In this document: piece after piece, positions 32,238 to 42,193 of the stretch | Layout of the letters: the number at the start of each line of letters is the position of its first letter | How positions within the stretch are numbered: position 1 is the stretch's first letter | NCBI GenBank assembly: GCA_900546355.1 | Contig: URCM01000002.1 | Coordinates: 1 to 64,000, forward strand | Origin: an uncultured Bacteroides sp. | GTDB taxonomy: Bacteria > Bacteroidota > Bacteroidia > Bacteroidales > Bacteroidaceae | Direction of reading: 5' to 3' | DNA: 64,000 nucleotides | Position numbers and translations under genes: made by a program | Notes under the pieces: model-generated | What the model was told of the DNA's origin: nothing | The model's input: only the letters and a program-made list of their open reading frames with translations | The model's database searches: none

Positions 32238-33236
32238 ATGGATAGACTTTCTTACATACGCGATTTGGCATTCCGCTATTTTAATGGGAAGATACCCCGT
32301 GAAGCGGAAGAAGATTTGTTCGGCTTCATTCATGAAAGCCCGAATCATCTGGCTTTGTTCCGGAAATGGGAACGGGAGTGGCTGCATTCGGGACAGGCAG
32401 ACGTTTCCGTAGAGCGGGAATGGCAGAAACTTCAGGCACGTTTGCTTGCCAAGGAAGCCATTGCTCCAATGATTCCCAAGCGGCGTTTTACGTTCAGGCG
32501 GATAGGTGCTTGGGTCGCTTCCGCCGTTATTTTGGTATGCTTGTCCATCACAGCTTCATGGTATTATTTTCATCAGGCGAATTCCTGTTTTTATTTCGTC
32601 AGCGAGGCTCCGTTGGGCGGAAAGTCGAAAGTGCTTCTCGCCGATGGTTCTTTGGTCTGGCTCAATAGCGGTTCGACATTGAAGTATTCCACGGATTTTA
32701 ATGAGGAAGAGCGTATTGTCACATTGAACGGGGAAGGTTATTTCGAAGTGTCGAAAAGAAATGGTATGCCTTTTACCGTGCGTACCCAGGGGTATGACGT
32801 GGTGGTGAAAGGTACGAAGTTCAATGTGTCTGCTTATGAAGGAGACCCTTTTATTTCCACTACCTTAATCGAAGGGAGAGTTACGGTCAATTATAAAGAC
32901 GAGTCGATTGACATGAATCCGGGTGAGGAGATGAAACTGATAAAGAATACCGGTGAGTTGCAACACACGTCGGTCAATGCTTTCCAGTCGAATGCGTGGA
33001 TGGACAACCAGCTGGTAAACGACAACATTACTTTCCAGGACTTGATGACGAAATTATCACGTCACTTCAATGTGAAGATTGAAATAGAAGATGAAAGGCT
33101 GAAACATCAGACTTTCAGCATTTCGTTGCGGAACGATGAAACCTTGGAGCAGATTTTTGAGGCACTGCAGAAAATCATTCCGTTTTCAGTAACATGGGAT
33201 AATCATGTTTATCATATTAAATCAATTAACCATTAA
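32238..33236 (+). CDS. FecR-family anti-sigma regulator
   Basis: 332-aa inner-membrane protein: N-terminal cytoplasmic sigma-binding part (1-85), one membrane helix at about 92-112 (AWVASAVILVCLSITASWYYF), then the periplasmic FecR domain (SKVLLADGSLVWLNSGSTLKY, GEGYFEVSKRNGMPFTVRTQGYDVVVKGTKFNV) and a C-terminal DUF4974-like domain (NDNITFQDLMTKLSRHFNVKIEIED). It holds the sigma factor until the STN domain of the loaded SusC receptor signals. It lies 11 bases before that receptor gene. Confidence 0.95.
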   Translation: MDRLSYIRDLAFRYFNGKIPREAEEDLFGFIHESPNHLALFRKWEREWLHSGQADVSVEREWQKLQARLLAKEAIAPMIPKRRFTFRRIGAWVASAVILVCLSITASWYYFHQANSCFYFVSEAPLGGKSKVLLADGSLVWLNSGSTLKYSTDFNEEERIVTLNGEGYFEVSKRNGMPFTVRTQGYDVVVKGTKFNVSAYEGDPFISTTLIEGRVTVNYKDESIDMNPGEEMKLIKNTGELQHTSVNAFQSNAWMDNQLVNDNITFQDLMTKLSRHFNVKIEIEDERLKHQTFSISLRNDETLEQIFEALQKIIPFSVTWDNHVYHIKSINH

Positions 33237-33247
33237 ATTAAAAAATT

Positions 33248-36200
33248 ATGAACAACCGAAAAGTTTTTCTCAGGCTGTTCCTATGCCTTTCATTCGGGTG
33301 GGGTGCGTTGACGTTTGGATACGCCCAGACGGTGAGCAAGACATTTAGCAATGCTCCGTTGAAGACCGTATTGAAAGAAGTGGAAAGCCAGACAGGGTTG
33401 TCTGTTGTTTACAAGACAGACGAGGTGGATGTGAACCGGAAGGTGAATGCATCGTTTCAAAATGCTTCCTTAGAAGACGTGATGGCGCAAATCCTTGACA
33501 AAGGATTGACATGGTCTATACAGGAAAAAATGATTGTCATTTCGAAGCAGCCGCAGGAACAGGTGCAACCAGCGGGAAAGGGACTCAATGTAAGAGGAGT
33601 GATCGTAGACGAGACCGGCATTCCCGTTATCGGTGCCAGTGTATTGGTAAGGGGAAGTTCGAACGGAAGCATTACCGATATAGACGGTAATTTCTCTATT
33701 GCCGATGTGCCTCAAGATGCGATGATAGATATTTCTTACATTGGTTACAAGACATTGACGTTCAAGGCTACAGACAAAGCGTTGGCGAATGTTGTATTGA
33801 AAGAGGATACCGAAGTATTGGAAGAAGTGGTGGTTGTAGGATATGGTACGGCGAAGAAGGCGAACTTGTCGGGTTCCGTAGCGCAGATTTCGTCCAAGGA
33901 GATAGAGCACCGCATCAGCGCCAATACGGGGTCTGCCCTGCAAGGGCTTATCCCCAACTTCAATGTGTCGTTCAGCGACGGTGCGATTAACAAGAAAGCC
34001 TCGTTCAATGTGCGTGGAGAAGGTTCTATCAACGGAGGCGAACCGTTGGTGCTGATTGATGGTGTGGAAGGGGATATGAACTACATCAACCCGAAGGACA
34101 TCGCTTCGGTTACGGTTCTGAAGGATGCTTCTTCGGCTGCCATTTACGGAGCACGCGCCGCATTTGGTGTGGTATTGGTTACGACCAAGAATCCCGAGAA
34201 AGGGAAGATACAGGTGAACTACTCCAATCATTTTGCATGGAGCAATCCGACCATTAATACCGACAATTTCATTACAGACGGGTTGGAATGGGCACGGTTG
34301 AGTGACAAGCTGAGCCTGATGGAAAACACGAGTACCTATTTGGGCTATACTGAAGAAGACTATGCCTATATGGAAGCCCGCAAGAAAGACCCGTCGCTTC
34401 CTAGTGTGCTGATAAAGACCATAGATGGTGTAGAACGGTATGTGCATTACGGTAATACGGACTGGTGGAATTATATTTTCCGCAGCAACCAGCCTTCGAT
34501 GGAACATAACCTGAACATCTCCGGAGGCTCCGACCGCGTACGCTATTATTTGTCGGGACGCTTCTATTCGCGTGACGGTATCTACCGCATCAATCCCGAC
34601 AAGATGAAAAGCTACACGTTGCGTTCGAAGGTGGATTTTCAGATATTGGACAACTTGAAATTTACCAACTCCACCAATATTTATATGAGCGATTACGATT
34701 ATCCGGTGACCAACGCCCGCGATATGAGCGGAAACAATAACGATGAAGACTGGCGGAAATACACTTACCATGCTTCGCCGTTGTATTTGCCTCACAATCC
34801 TGACGGAAGCATTATGATAAACAGTCCGTATGCACCGGGGCGTGATATTGCCGACGGTACTTTCGCTGATTTGACTTACGGAAAGAGCCACGGAACGGAT
34901 TCGGAATATGACCTGATGAATACATTCAGTATACAATACACTCCTATTAAAGGACTGGACTTGAACGCTGATTATACATTCCGTAAGGAAAGTCCGTTCT
35001 CACGCCAGTTGCGTGTATCTACTCCTCATACGAACCAGCCGGGTGGAGAGGGAGTGACCGACTATAAGCCCAATACAGAATTGTACAAGGAAAGACACTG
35101 GCATTCGCAATATCAGGCTATCAATGCATTTGCTACTTATAGCCATACCTTCAATGATAAGCATAACTTGAAAGCAATGGTCGGGTTTAATCAGGAGTGG
35201 AGACACTGGGAGCGTACGGTAGCTATGCGCAGCGGACCCATTTCGGAGGATTTAGGTTCATTTAATTTGGCGACCGGCGAGAATATCGAGCTGCTGGGTT
35301 CGAAAGCAGAATGGGCCATCCGTGCCGCTTTCTATCGGTTCAATTACGATTATAAAGGGAAGTATTTGATTGAGTTCAACGGACGTTTCGATTTGTCGTC
35401 CAAGTTTCCTCATGATAATCGTCTGGGTATATTCCCTTCAGGTTCAGTAGCTTGGAGAGTAAGCGAAGAGAAGTTCTTCGAACCTTTGCGTTCGTGGATG
35501 GACAATCTGAAACTGCGTTTGTCATTTGGTACATTGGGCAACCAGAATGTAGGCGAGTACGATTATATCGCTAAAATGAAAGTGAGCCAAGGAAATTATA
35601 TTGTAAATGGGGCAAACTTGAGTTACTTGAGTACTCCCGATGCTATCTCTTCTAATTTTACTTGGGAAAAATCCCAAACCATTAATGCCGGTATTGACCT
35701 GTCTTTCTTCAACAGCCGTCTTTCGGCTTCGTTCGACTGGTATCAGCGTGACACACGCGATATGTTGACGCAAGGCAAGGAGCTTCCTGCCGTGTTCGGT
35801 ACGGAAGAACCGCAAGAAAATGCAGCCGACTTGCGTACCAGAGGTTTTGAGTTGTCGGTAAACTGGAGAGACCGCTTTACCTTATGGGATGCTCCTTTCG
35901 AATATAATATCGGGGTAAACCTTGCAGATAACCGTACGGTTATTACCCGGTTCGACAATCCGAGCGGGAACATTGATGATTTCTATGTAGGAAAAGAACT
36001 GGGAGAAGTATGGGGATATACGATTGAAGGTTTCTTCCAGACCGATGACGAATATCTGACTCATGCCGACCAGCTGCTGGTGAACCAGCGCATACGCAAC
36101 TATTATCTGGTAAACCATCCTGTAGCGGGCGACTTGAAGTTCAAGGACATTGATGAAGACGGTTCAATCACTCCGGGAAAACAGACATTGAGCGATCACG

Positions 36201-36760
36201 GCGATTTGCGTCGGATTGGAAATACCACACCAAGATATTCCTTGGGCGTTAATTTAGGGTTCAATTATCGGGGCATCGATTTCTCCGCATTCTTCCAGGG
36301 TGTATTAAAACAAGACTGGTGGCCGGGCGATGATAACGGTTATTTCTGGGGACCTTTCACCCGACAATACCTGAACTTCTATCCGAAAAGCATCGAATCC
36401 ATGTCGTGGACACCGGATAATCCGGATGCCTATTTCCCGCGTCTGGCTGTTTATGCAGCTAATGAAGGTGGCGATTACGAAGGCTCACAATTAAGAGTTG
36501 TTTCGGATAAATATCTTCAGAATGCAGCATACGTGCGTTTGAAAAACATTACTCTTGGATATACCTTGCCCGAACGGATTTGCCAGAAGCTGAAGATTAT
36601 CAGAAGCATCCGCATGTATGTGTCCGGCGAGAATATCCTGACATTCTCTCCGCTGTACAAGAATAATCCAGACCGTACTGTTGACCCTGAACAATTGGGT
36701 AATGGCAATGCTTATCCTTTCAGCAAGACATTTGCCTTTGGTTTTGACATTAAATTCTAA
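33248..36760 (+). CDS. SusC-type TonB-dependent receptor with STN signalling domain
   Basis: 1170-aa outer-membrane importer and signal transducer. Signal peptide 1-26. STN (secretin/TonB N-terminal) domain at about 30-105 (FSNAPLKTVLKEVESQTGLSVVYKTDEVD), used to touch FecR. CarboxypepD_reg-like domain at about 118-200 (VRGVIVDETGIPVIGASVLVRG). TonB box region EEVVVVGYGTAKKANLSGSVAQIS. Plug with GVEGDMNYINPKDIASVTVLKDASSAAIYGARAAFGVVLVTTK. Then a barrel to the terminal phenylalanine (FAFGFDIKF). Paired with the SusD gene 12 bases on. The glycerophosphodiesterases in the same operon suggest the import substrate (inference). Confidence 0.96.
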   Translation: MNNRKVFLRLFLCLSFGWGALTFGYAQTVSKTFSNAPLKTVLKEVESQTGLSVVYKTDEVDVNRKVNASFQNASLEDVMAQILDKGLTWSIQEKMIVISKQPQEQVQPAGKGLNVRGVIVDETGIPVIGASVLVRGSSNGSITDIDGNFSIADVPQDAMIDISYIGYKTLTFKATDKALANVVLKEDTEVLEEVVVVGYGTAKKANLSGSVAQISSKEIEHRISANTGSALQGLIPNFNVSFSDGAINKKASFNVRGEGSINGGEPLVLIDGVEGDMNYINPKDIASVTVLKDASSAAIYGARAAFGVVLVTTKNPEKGKIQVNYSNHFAWSNPTINTDNFITDGLEWARLSDKLSLMENTSTYLGYTEEDYAYMEARKKDPSLPSVLIKTIDGVERYVHYGNTDWWNYIFRSNQPSMEHNLNISGGSDRVRYYLSGRFYSRDGIYRINPDKMKSYTLRSKVDFQILDNLKFTNSTNIYMSDYDYPVTNARDMSGNNNDEDWRKYTYHASPLYLPHNPDGSIMINSPYAPGRDIADGTFADLTYGKSHGTDSEYDLMNTFSIQYTPIKGLDLNADYTFRKESPFSRQLRVSTPHTNQPGGEGVTDYKPNTELYKERHWHSQYQAINAFATYSHTFNDKHNLKAMVGFNQEWRHWERTVAMRSGPISEDLGSFNLATGENIELLGSKAEWAIRAAFYRFNYDYKGKYLIEFNGRFDLSSKFPHDNRLGIFPSGSVAWRVSEEKFFEPLRSWMDNLKLRLSFGTLGNQNVGEYDYIAKMKVSQGNYIVNGANLSYLSTPDAISSNFTWEKSQTINAGIDLSFFNSRLSASFDWYQRDTRDMLTQGKELPAVFGTEEPQENAADLRTRGFELSVNWRDRFTLWDAPFEYNIGVNLADNRTVITRFDNPSGNIDDFYVGKELGEVWGYTIEGFFQTDDEYLTHADQLLVNQRIRNYYLVNHPVAGDLKFKDIDEDGSITPGKQTLSDHGDLRRIGNTTPRYSLGVNLGFNYRGIDFSAFFQGVLKQDWWPGDDNGYFWGPFTRQYLNFYPKSIESMSWTPDNPDAYFPRLAVYAANEGGDYEGSQLRVVSDKYLQNAAYVRLKNITLGYTLPERICQKLKIIRSIRMYVSGENILTFSPLYKNNPDRTVDPEQLGNGNAYPFSKTFAFGFDIKF

Positions 36761-36772
36761 AGAATATCAGTT

Positions 36773-38542
36773 ATGAAAAAGAAATATAGTACAATCAAAT
36801 TGGTTTCCCTTTTTGTGGGAAGCATATTGACGGTTTCCTGTAACGATTCCTTTCTGGACCGTTATCCCATTGCGGAAATCTCGCCGGAAAATTCATTTAA
36901 GACGGCAGATGACCTGAGACTGTACACAAACGGTTTTTATGAACAGCTTCCTTCTATCCGTAGCATTATCGATGCAGACCTGAAGACGGATAATGTGCTG
37001 TATTCCAGCATACCGGAAGAGCAGCGCAGCCACGAACGGATTCTTCCTTCCGAAACAGGAAGCGGAGGCTGGGATTGGGAAGATCTGCGTGAAATAAACT
37101 TGTTTTTCGACAATTACCAACGCTGTACCGATGAAGCGGGGCGCGATAAGTATGAAGGAGTAGCCCGGTTCTTCCGTGCGTGGTTTTATTTTGACAAAGT
37201 AAAACGCTTCGGCGACGTGCCTTGGTATGAAACGGTTATTCAGACCGATGACACCGATTTATTGTATAAAGCGCGTGATAGCCGTGAATTTGTTGTAAGC
37301 AAGATTATACAGGATTTGGAGATAGCCGTAGACAAGTTGGGGGACGAACGTGCTTCTGATCAGGTAACCCGCTGGACGGCATTGGCCCTTCTCTCCCGTG
37401 TTTGTTTGTATGAAGGTACTTTCCGTAAATATCATACAGAGTTAGGTATACAAGGAAGTGATACATTGCTACAGAAAGCTTACGAAGCTGCAGGAAGAGT
37501 GATGGACGAATCAGGCTATACCTTGTATAGTACAGGCAATCCGGATACGGATTATCGGGATTTGTTCGCTTCTACATTAAAAGAGGATGAAGTGATTTTG
37601 GGACGCCGTTATTCGTTGACTTTGAACCAGATGCATAATGTGAACTATTACTTGACATCACGTACCCAACGTGACATCGGCCTGACAAAAGACTTGGTAG
37701 ACTCCTACCTCCAACTGAACGGAATGCCTTTTACAAGCAAGACAGGATATGCCACAATGGGATTCTACGATGAAATGCAGAGCCGTGACCGCCGTTTGGC
37801 GCAGACAATCCGTTCCTTGGGGTATCAGCGCATAGGCGGAACAGCGACCTTGCTTCCTGATTTTGCAGCTACGATGACAGGTTATCAGCTATGCAAGTTC
37901 TTGTCTGACGAAACGCAAGACGGTGACGGAGCTTCGTATCAGGATGTTGCGTTTATCCGTTATGCTGAAGTCTTGTTGAACTATGCGGAAGCAAAAGCTG
38001 AACTGGGCATTATTACGCAAGATGATATAGACCGTACTATCCGGCTGATACGCAGTCGGGTCAGTATGCCTAATTTAGATATGACATCCGCTAATCAGTC
38101 GCCCGATGCGGTATTGGCAGCCTTGTATCCGAATGTATCGGGAAGCAACCAAGGAATCATATTGGAAATCAGAAGAGAACGGCGGATTGAGTTGGTAATG
38201 GAAGGTTTCCGTTGGGATGACCTCGTGAGGTGGAAAGCCGGCAAATTGCTGGAACCTCATTTTATCGGTATGTATTTCCCGTCATTAGGCGAGTTTGACT
38301 TGGATGGAGACGGTGCACCTGATTTGATGTTGTACACGGGTACTGCCCCTTCGACTACCGCTGCGCAAAGTGTGGAAATCGGAGGCGTGCTTCAGCTTAC
38401 GGAAGGTGACCATGGCAATTTAATCGGTTTTAAGGATAATACAAAACAATTCGATGAATCGCGTGATTATCTGTATCCTCTGCCAACAGGCGACTTATTG
38501 TTGAACGAGAATTTGGAACAGAACCCGAATTGGGACAAATAA
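36773..38542 (+). CDS. SusD/RagB-type surface lipoprotein
   Basis: 589-aa nutrient-binding lid of the SusCD pair. The lipoprotein signal ends LTVSC (Cys near 23), followed by NDSFLDRYPIAEISPENSFKTADDLRLYTNGFY, the standard SusD opening. TPR-like helices include RFFRAWFYFDKVKRFGDVPWYE. The RagB C-terminal part has FIRYAEVLLNYAEAKAELG and LEIRRERRIELVMEGFRWDDLVRWKAGKLL. Binding residues for the ligand cannot be read from sequence. 12 bases separate it from both neighbours. Confidence 0.96.
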   Translation: MKKKYSTIKLVSLFVGSILTVSCNDSFLDRYPIAEISPENSFKTADDLRLYTNGFYEQLPSIRSIIDADLKTDNVLYSSIPEEQRSHERILPSETGSGGWDWEDLREINLFFDNYQRCTDEAGRDKYEGVARFFRAWFYFDKVKRFGDVPWYETVIQTDDTDLLYKARDSREFVVSKIIQDLEIAVDKLGDERASDQVTRWTALALLSRVCLYEGTFRKYHTELGIQGSDTLLQKAYEAAGRVMDESGYTLYSTGNPDTDYRDLFASTLKEDEVILGRRYSLTLNQMHNVNYYLTSRTQRDIGLTKDLVDSYLQLNGMPFTSKTGYATMGFYDEMQSRDRRLAQTIRSLGYQRIGGTATLLPDFAATMTGYQLCKFLSDETQDGDGASYQDVAFIRYAEVLLNYAEAKAELGIITQDDIDRTIRLIRSRVSMPNLDMTSANQSPDAVLAALYPNVSGSNQGIILEIRRERRIELVMEGFRWDDLVRWKAGKLLEPHFIGMYFPSLGEFDLDGDGAPDLMLYTGTAPSTTAAQSVEIGGVLQLTEGDHGNLIGFKDNTKQFDESRDYLYPLPTGDLLLNENLEQNPNWDK

Positions 38543-38554
38543 AGGAGAAACGCA

Positions 38555-39679
38555 ATGATAAAGGCTTTTAAGTTTTTCATGCTCGTATCTGTCATGTCTT
38601 TCTATGCCTGTGGCTCCGATTCGATAGAAGGAGGTGCTGCATCTGCATCCATAGCGGTTGAGGCTTCTGCTAATGAGGTCGGTTATGGAGAAGGCGTGAC
38701 ATTTACGCTCCAGAATGTGACGGAATCAGATATAGCTTCTGTCTGTTGGGATTTCGGTGACGGTGAAACATCTGATGCATTTGCTCCGTCACATGCTTAT
38801 CGTATACCTGATGATTATACGGTAGTGGCTTCTGTAACCTTGTCTACTGGAGAGGTGAAAGAATATAAGACTTTAGTAAAGGTTTTTGCCGAAGAAATAA
38901 ATTCGACAGTCCGTCTTTCTATTCCTGAATCTTTGGCAGACAGGCATTATCAGGTATGTGCACACCGTGGGTATTGGAAGGAAGCTCCGGAAAATTCGGT
39001 TTCCGCTATCGAGAAGGCTATACAGAACGGCATTGATTTCATCGAGATTGATGTGCGGATGACGGAAGACAACGAGCTTGTGTTGATGCACAACGCCACG
39101 ATAGATGAAACCACTAATGGAACAGGTAAGGTTTCTGACTTGACATTCGAAGAGATAAAGTCTTACTATTTGTATTTTGACGGTCGACAGACAATGGAAC
39201 ATGTACCTTCATTGGCAGAGGCGCTGATGGCGGCAAGAGGGAAGATATATGTGGATATTGACATGAAGATCTCGGATTACCGTTCCGTTTACAATATAGT
39301 GAAACAATGCGGTATGCTGTCTCAATGTATGTTTACCGTTTACGAGTTGCAGGATGCGTCCAATTTGTTGAACATTGACAAGACGGTGAATGTGTTTCCG
39401 GTTGTTTACACAATGGATGACTTAGACGGCTTTATGTCTTTAGTTGATAAACTTGCTATCGTTCAATTCAATTCGGAGGCTTGGAAAAACGATATTTTGG
39501 AGAAAGCATATAGTAACGGGATAGCCGGATTCATGAATGTCTATGTCAATGACGATGATACTCCATATACGGACAACTATCAGAAAGTAAACAGGTTTGT
39601 CAGTTTGGGAGGAACTGTCGCACAGACGGATTTTCCTGTCGAGTTAAAAAAATATCTTGACAACTTAAAAAGAGATTAA
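38555..39679 (+). CDS. PKD-domain lipoprotein glycerophosphodiester phosphodiesterase
   Basis: 374-aa lipoprotein: signal with lipobox Cys at about 19 (MSFYACGSDS). One PKD domain at about 30-115 (VCWDFGDGETSDAFAPSHAYRIPDDYTVVASVTL). GDPD catalytic domain at about 128-370: HRGYWKEAPENSVSAIEKAI (His), DFIEIDVRMTEDNELVLMHNATIDETTNGTG (Glu, Asp, second His) and IYVDIDMK. It likely cleaves glycerophosphodiesters at the cell surface or in the periplasm. The PKD fusion is like that of surface-exposed Bacteroides enzymes. 12 bases from susD. Confidence 0.92.
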   Translation: MIKAFKFFMLVSVMSFYACGSDSIEGGAASASIAVEASANEVGYGEGVTFTLQNVTESDIASVCWDFGDGETSDAFAPSHAYRIPDDYTVVASVTLSTGEVKEYKTLVKVFAEEINSTVRLSIPESLADRHYQVCAHRGYWKEAPENSVSAIEKAIQNGIDFIEIDVRMTEDNELVLMHNATIDETTNGTGKVSDLTFEEIKSYYLYFDGRQTMEHVPSLAEALMAARGKIYVDIDMKISDYRSVYNIVKQCGMLSQCMFTVYELQDASNLLNIDKTVNVFPVVYTMDDLDGFMSLVDKLAIVQFNSEAWKNDILEKAYSNGIAGFMNVYVNDDDTPYTDNYQKVNRFVSLGGTVAQTDFPVELKKYLDNLKRD

Positions 39680-39685
39680 CAGCGT

Positions 39686-41140
39686 ATGAAAAAACTAATA
39701 TGGATGGCAGCGGCGTTTGTATTGATAACCGCCTGCCAAGATGATGATAAAGTGAATACTAAGCCGGTGGCTGCATTCAAGGCTACGGCTACTACAGTGG
39801 AAGTGGAACAAAGCATTTCGTTTACCAATCTGTCGTTTGACGAAGACGGTCAGATAAGCCGCTGGCAATGGGATTTCGGAAACGGAACAACATCGGAAGA
39901 AGAGAATCCTACCATTTCCTATAGTGAGCCAGGTGATTACAAGGTGGTGTTGACTGTATGGGACAATCAGGGGCAGCAGAATGCAAATTCCTTTGATAAG
40001 ACCATTGCTGTCAAGGAAAAATCATTATCAGATGAGGAACCGGAACTGATATGGGAATATGCTACCACTACGGGATTCCAGGATGCTTCTTTGGCAGTTG
40101 ATAATCAAGGGAACATCATTTTCGGTTGCGATGCCAATAACAGCCGCGGTGATTATAACATTGCGGTGCTGAATAATAACGGCGAAGAACAATGGACTTA
40201 TAAGGCGGGTGATGTGGTAAGAAGTACGCCGGCTGTTGCTGATGACGGAACGTTCTACATCGGCAGTTATGATGATAATTTGTATGCGTTCAAAGCGGAG
40301 TCTTCAACCATTTTGGGTACATACGATACGAATGACAATGTGAAATATACTTCTCCGGCTGTGGATACGGACGGAACTGTATATTATGGAGGTGACAATC
40401 AAAAGTTATGTGCTCTTTCAGCTGTTTCGATGAGTGAATTGTGGAGTGCGGATTGCGGCGGTGACATACAGTCTCCGGTGGTTATCGGTGACGATGCCGT
40501 ATATGTCTGCAACAACAGTGGCAAGATGCTGGCTTTCGCCAAGGCAGATGGTTTTAAACTTTGGGAAATAGAATATGGAGCGTCTTGTACGGCTGCACCG
40601 GCTTTGGGTGAAGACGGAACGATTTATATGTGCGGCAACACGTCTGACGGAGGCATCGTCATGGCTGTAAATGCTGCCGATGGAACTGTCAAATGGCAGT
40701 CGCCAAGTGTATCGAAATACGACAACAGCGGAATTGCGCTTGACTTGAGCGGGCGTCTGTATGTCGGTGACAGTGACGGCGTGATGACTTGCTACAGCCA
40801 ATCGAACGGAGATATGGTTTGGACATTCCGCAGCCAGGGAAGGATTCGCTGTACACCTGCCATAACCGATAACGGAAATATCTGTTTCGGAGACGGTGCC
40901 GGCTATTTCTACATCCTGAATGAAGAAGGCAAGCAAGTATATAAGGAAGTCAAGCTGGGCAATGAGATTTATTCATCGCCGGCAATAGGCAGTGACGGTA
41001 CGGTTTATATTTGTGTGAATGTCGAGACAAACCAACAGCCGGGTAGATTGTGCGCATTCCGGACAACCGCTACCGGGGCAATGAAAGGCTGGTCAATGCG
41101 GGGAGGTAACAGTTTAAGAAACGGTCGTCGTTCAAATTAA
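39686..41140 (+). CDS. PKD plus PQQ-like beta-propeller lipoprotein
   Basis: 484-aa lipoprotein: lipobox LITACQDDD (Cys about 17). PKD domain at about 25-110 (RWQWDFGNGTTSEEENPTISYSEPGDYKVVLTVWDN). Then about seven propeller blades with the recurring pattern DGT-[FV]-Y-[IY]-G and ALxxxDGxxxW (DGTFYIGSYDDNLYAFKAES, DGTVYYGGDNQKLCALSA, EDGTIYMCGNTSDGG, GRLYVGDSDGVMTCYSQSNGDMVW). No catalytic signature is visible, so a binding or scaffold role at the surface is likely. 6 bases from the upstream GDPD gene. Confidence 0.88.
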   Translation: MKKLIWMAAAFVLITACQDDDKVNTKPVAAFKATATTVEVEQSISFTNLSFDEDGQISRWQWDFGNGTTSEEENPTISYSEPGDYKVVLTVWDNQGQQNANSFDKTIAVKEKSLSDEEPELIWEYATTTGFQDASLAVDNQGNIIFGCDANNSRGDYNIAVLNNNGEEQWTYKAGDVVRSTPAVADDGTFYIGSYDDNLYAFKAESSTILGTYDTNDNVKYTSPAVDTDGTVYYGGDNQKLCALSAVSMSELWSADCGGDIQSPVVIGDDAVYVCNNSGKMLAFAKADGFKLWEIEYGASCTAAPALGEDGTIYMCGNTSDGGIVMAVNAADGTVKWQSPSVSKYDNSGIALDLSGRLYVGDSDGVMTCYSQSNGDMVWTFRSQGRIRCTPAITDNGNICFGDGAGYFYILNEEGKQVYKEVKLGNEIYSSPAIGSDGTVYICVNVETNQQPGRLCAFRTTATGAMKGWSMRGGNSLRNGRRSN

Positions 41141-41153
41141 AAAGGTTTTCAAT

Positions 41154-42086
41154 ATGAGGTATTTTATATATATGGTATGTGTCTGCTTGTTGACATTGTC
41201 ATCTTGCGGACCGAAAGAGAAGAATAATTCAATTGCTGAGAAACCAGTCATTGAAAAGAAGAGTGTATCTGTTACCGAAAATTTAGCGTCCGAAGGAATC
41301 TTAGTGGTTTCGCATCGTGGTGATTGGCGCAACACTCCTGAGAACTCGTTACAGGCTATTCAGAATTGCATAGACATGGGAGTGGATATGGTGGAAATAG
41401 ATTTGAAAAAGACAAAAGACGGGTATTTGGTCTTGATGCACGACAAGACCATCGACCGTACGACAACGGGTAAAGGAAAACCTGAAGACTATACGCTTGC
41501 AGAGCTGAGGGAATTCTTCTTGAAAGGAGGGCACGGTCAGAAGACCCGTCATAAAATCCCTACCTTCGAAGAAGTGATGATGCTTTGCAAAGGTAAGATA
41601 ATGGTGAACGTAGACAAGGGATACGATTACTTTAAGGATGCATACGCCGTATTGGAAAAAACAGCTACGGTAGACCAGTGTGTGATAAAGTCGAACCATC
41701 CGTATGAAAAGGTGAAGGCCGAAAATGGGGAAGTCTTGGACAAGATGGTCTTTATGCCGGTGGTAAACCTGCATAAGGAGGGAGCGGAAGCCCTTATCGA
41801 CGGTTACCTGGAGCATATGAAACCCAAAGCGTTTGAGCTGGTTTTCAATAATGATTCGCCCGAAGTGTTGCGTCTCATCAAGAAGGTAAAAGACAGTGGG
41901 GCTAAGATATTCATCAATTCTTTGTGGCCTGAACTCTGTGGAGGACACGATGATGACCGTGCGGTGGAATTGGGCGAACCGGAGGAAAGCTGGGGATGGA
42001 TTATCAATCAAGGAGCCAAGCTTATTCAGACAGACCGTCCGGCTCTTCTCTTGGACTATCTGAGAGATAAGGGATTGCATCAATAA
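41154..42086 (+). CDS. Lipoprotein glycerophosphodiester phosphodiesterase
   Basis: 310-aa second GDPD of the operon. Lipobox LTLSSCGPK (Cys about 17). Catalytic domain from about 45: VSHRGDWRNTPENSLQAIQNCID (His), DMVEIDLKKTKDGYLVLMHDKTIDRTTTGKGKP (Glu, Asp, His), GKIMVNVDKGYDYF, and C-terminal ELVFNNDSPEVLRLIKK and INSLWPELCGGHDDDRA. It lacks the PKD domain of its paralogue. The two may act on different head groups. A 98-base gap with a hairpin separates it from the HAD gene. Confidence 0.92.
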   Translation: MRYFIYMVCVCLLTLSSCGPKEKNNSIAEKPVIEKKSVSVTENLASEGILVVSHRGDWRNTPENSLQAIQNCIDMGVDMVEIDLKKTKDGYLVLMHDKTIDRTTTGKGKPEDYTLAELREFFLKGGHGQKTRHKIPTFEEVMMLCKGKIMVNVDKGYDYFKDAYAVLEKTATVDQCVIKSNHPYEKVKAENGEVLDKMVFMPVVNLHKEGAEALIDGYLEHMKPKAFELVFNNDSPEVLRLIKKVKDSGAKIFINSLWPELCGGHDDDRAVELGEPEESWGWIINQGAKLIQTDRPALLLDYLRDKGLHQ

Positions 42087-42105
42087 AGGTTGAATGGAGC
42101 TTTTA

Positions 42106-42145
42106 TAATTGTCTGCATGGTTCCGTAAGGCCATGCAGACAATAT
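42106..42145 (+). other. Intra-operon hairpin between GDPD and HAD genes
   Basis: ATTGTCTGCATGG (42108-42120), 10-base loop, CCATGCAGACAAT (42131-42143), perfect 13-bp stem. No U-run follows, so it may stabilise the upstream mRNA or partly attenuate. Confidence 0.6.
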
Positions 42146-42193
42146 AAGCCATTCTCAGAAACTGTTTCTCAGTCTCCAAACATTGTGTTAGGT

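Noticed and set aside
33470-34936. 488-aa minus-strand ORF
   Set aside because: Antisense to the SusC receptor with clear STN and plug motifs; low-complexity His/Arg-rich translation typical of a shadow frame.
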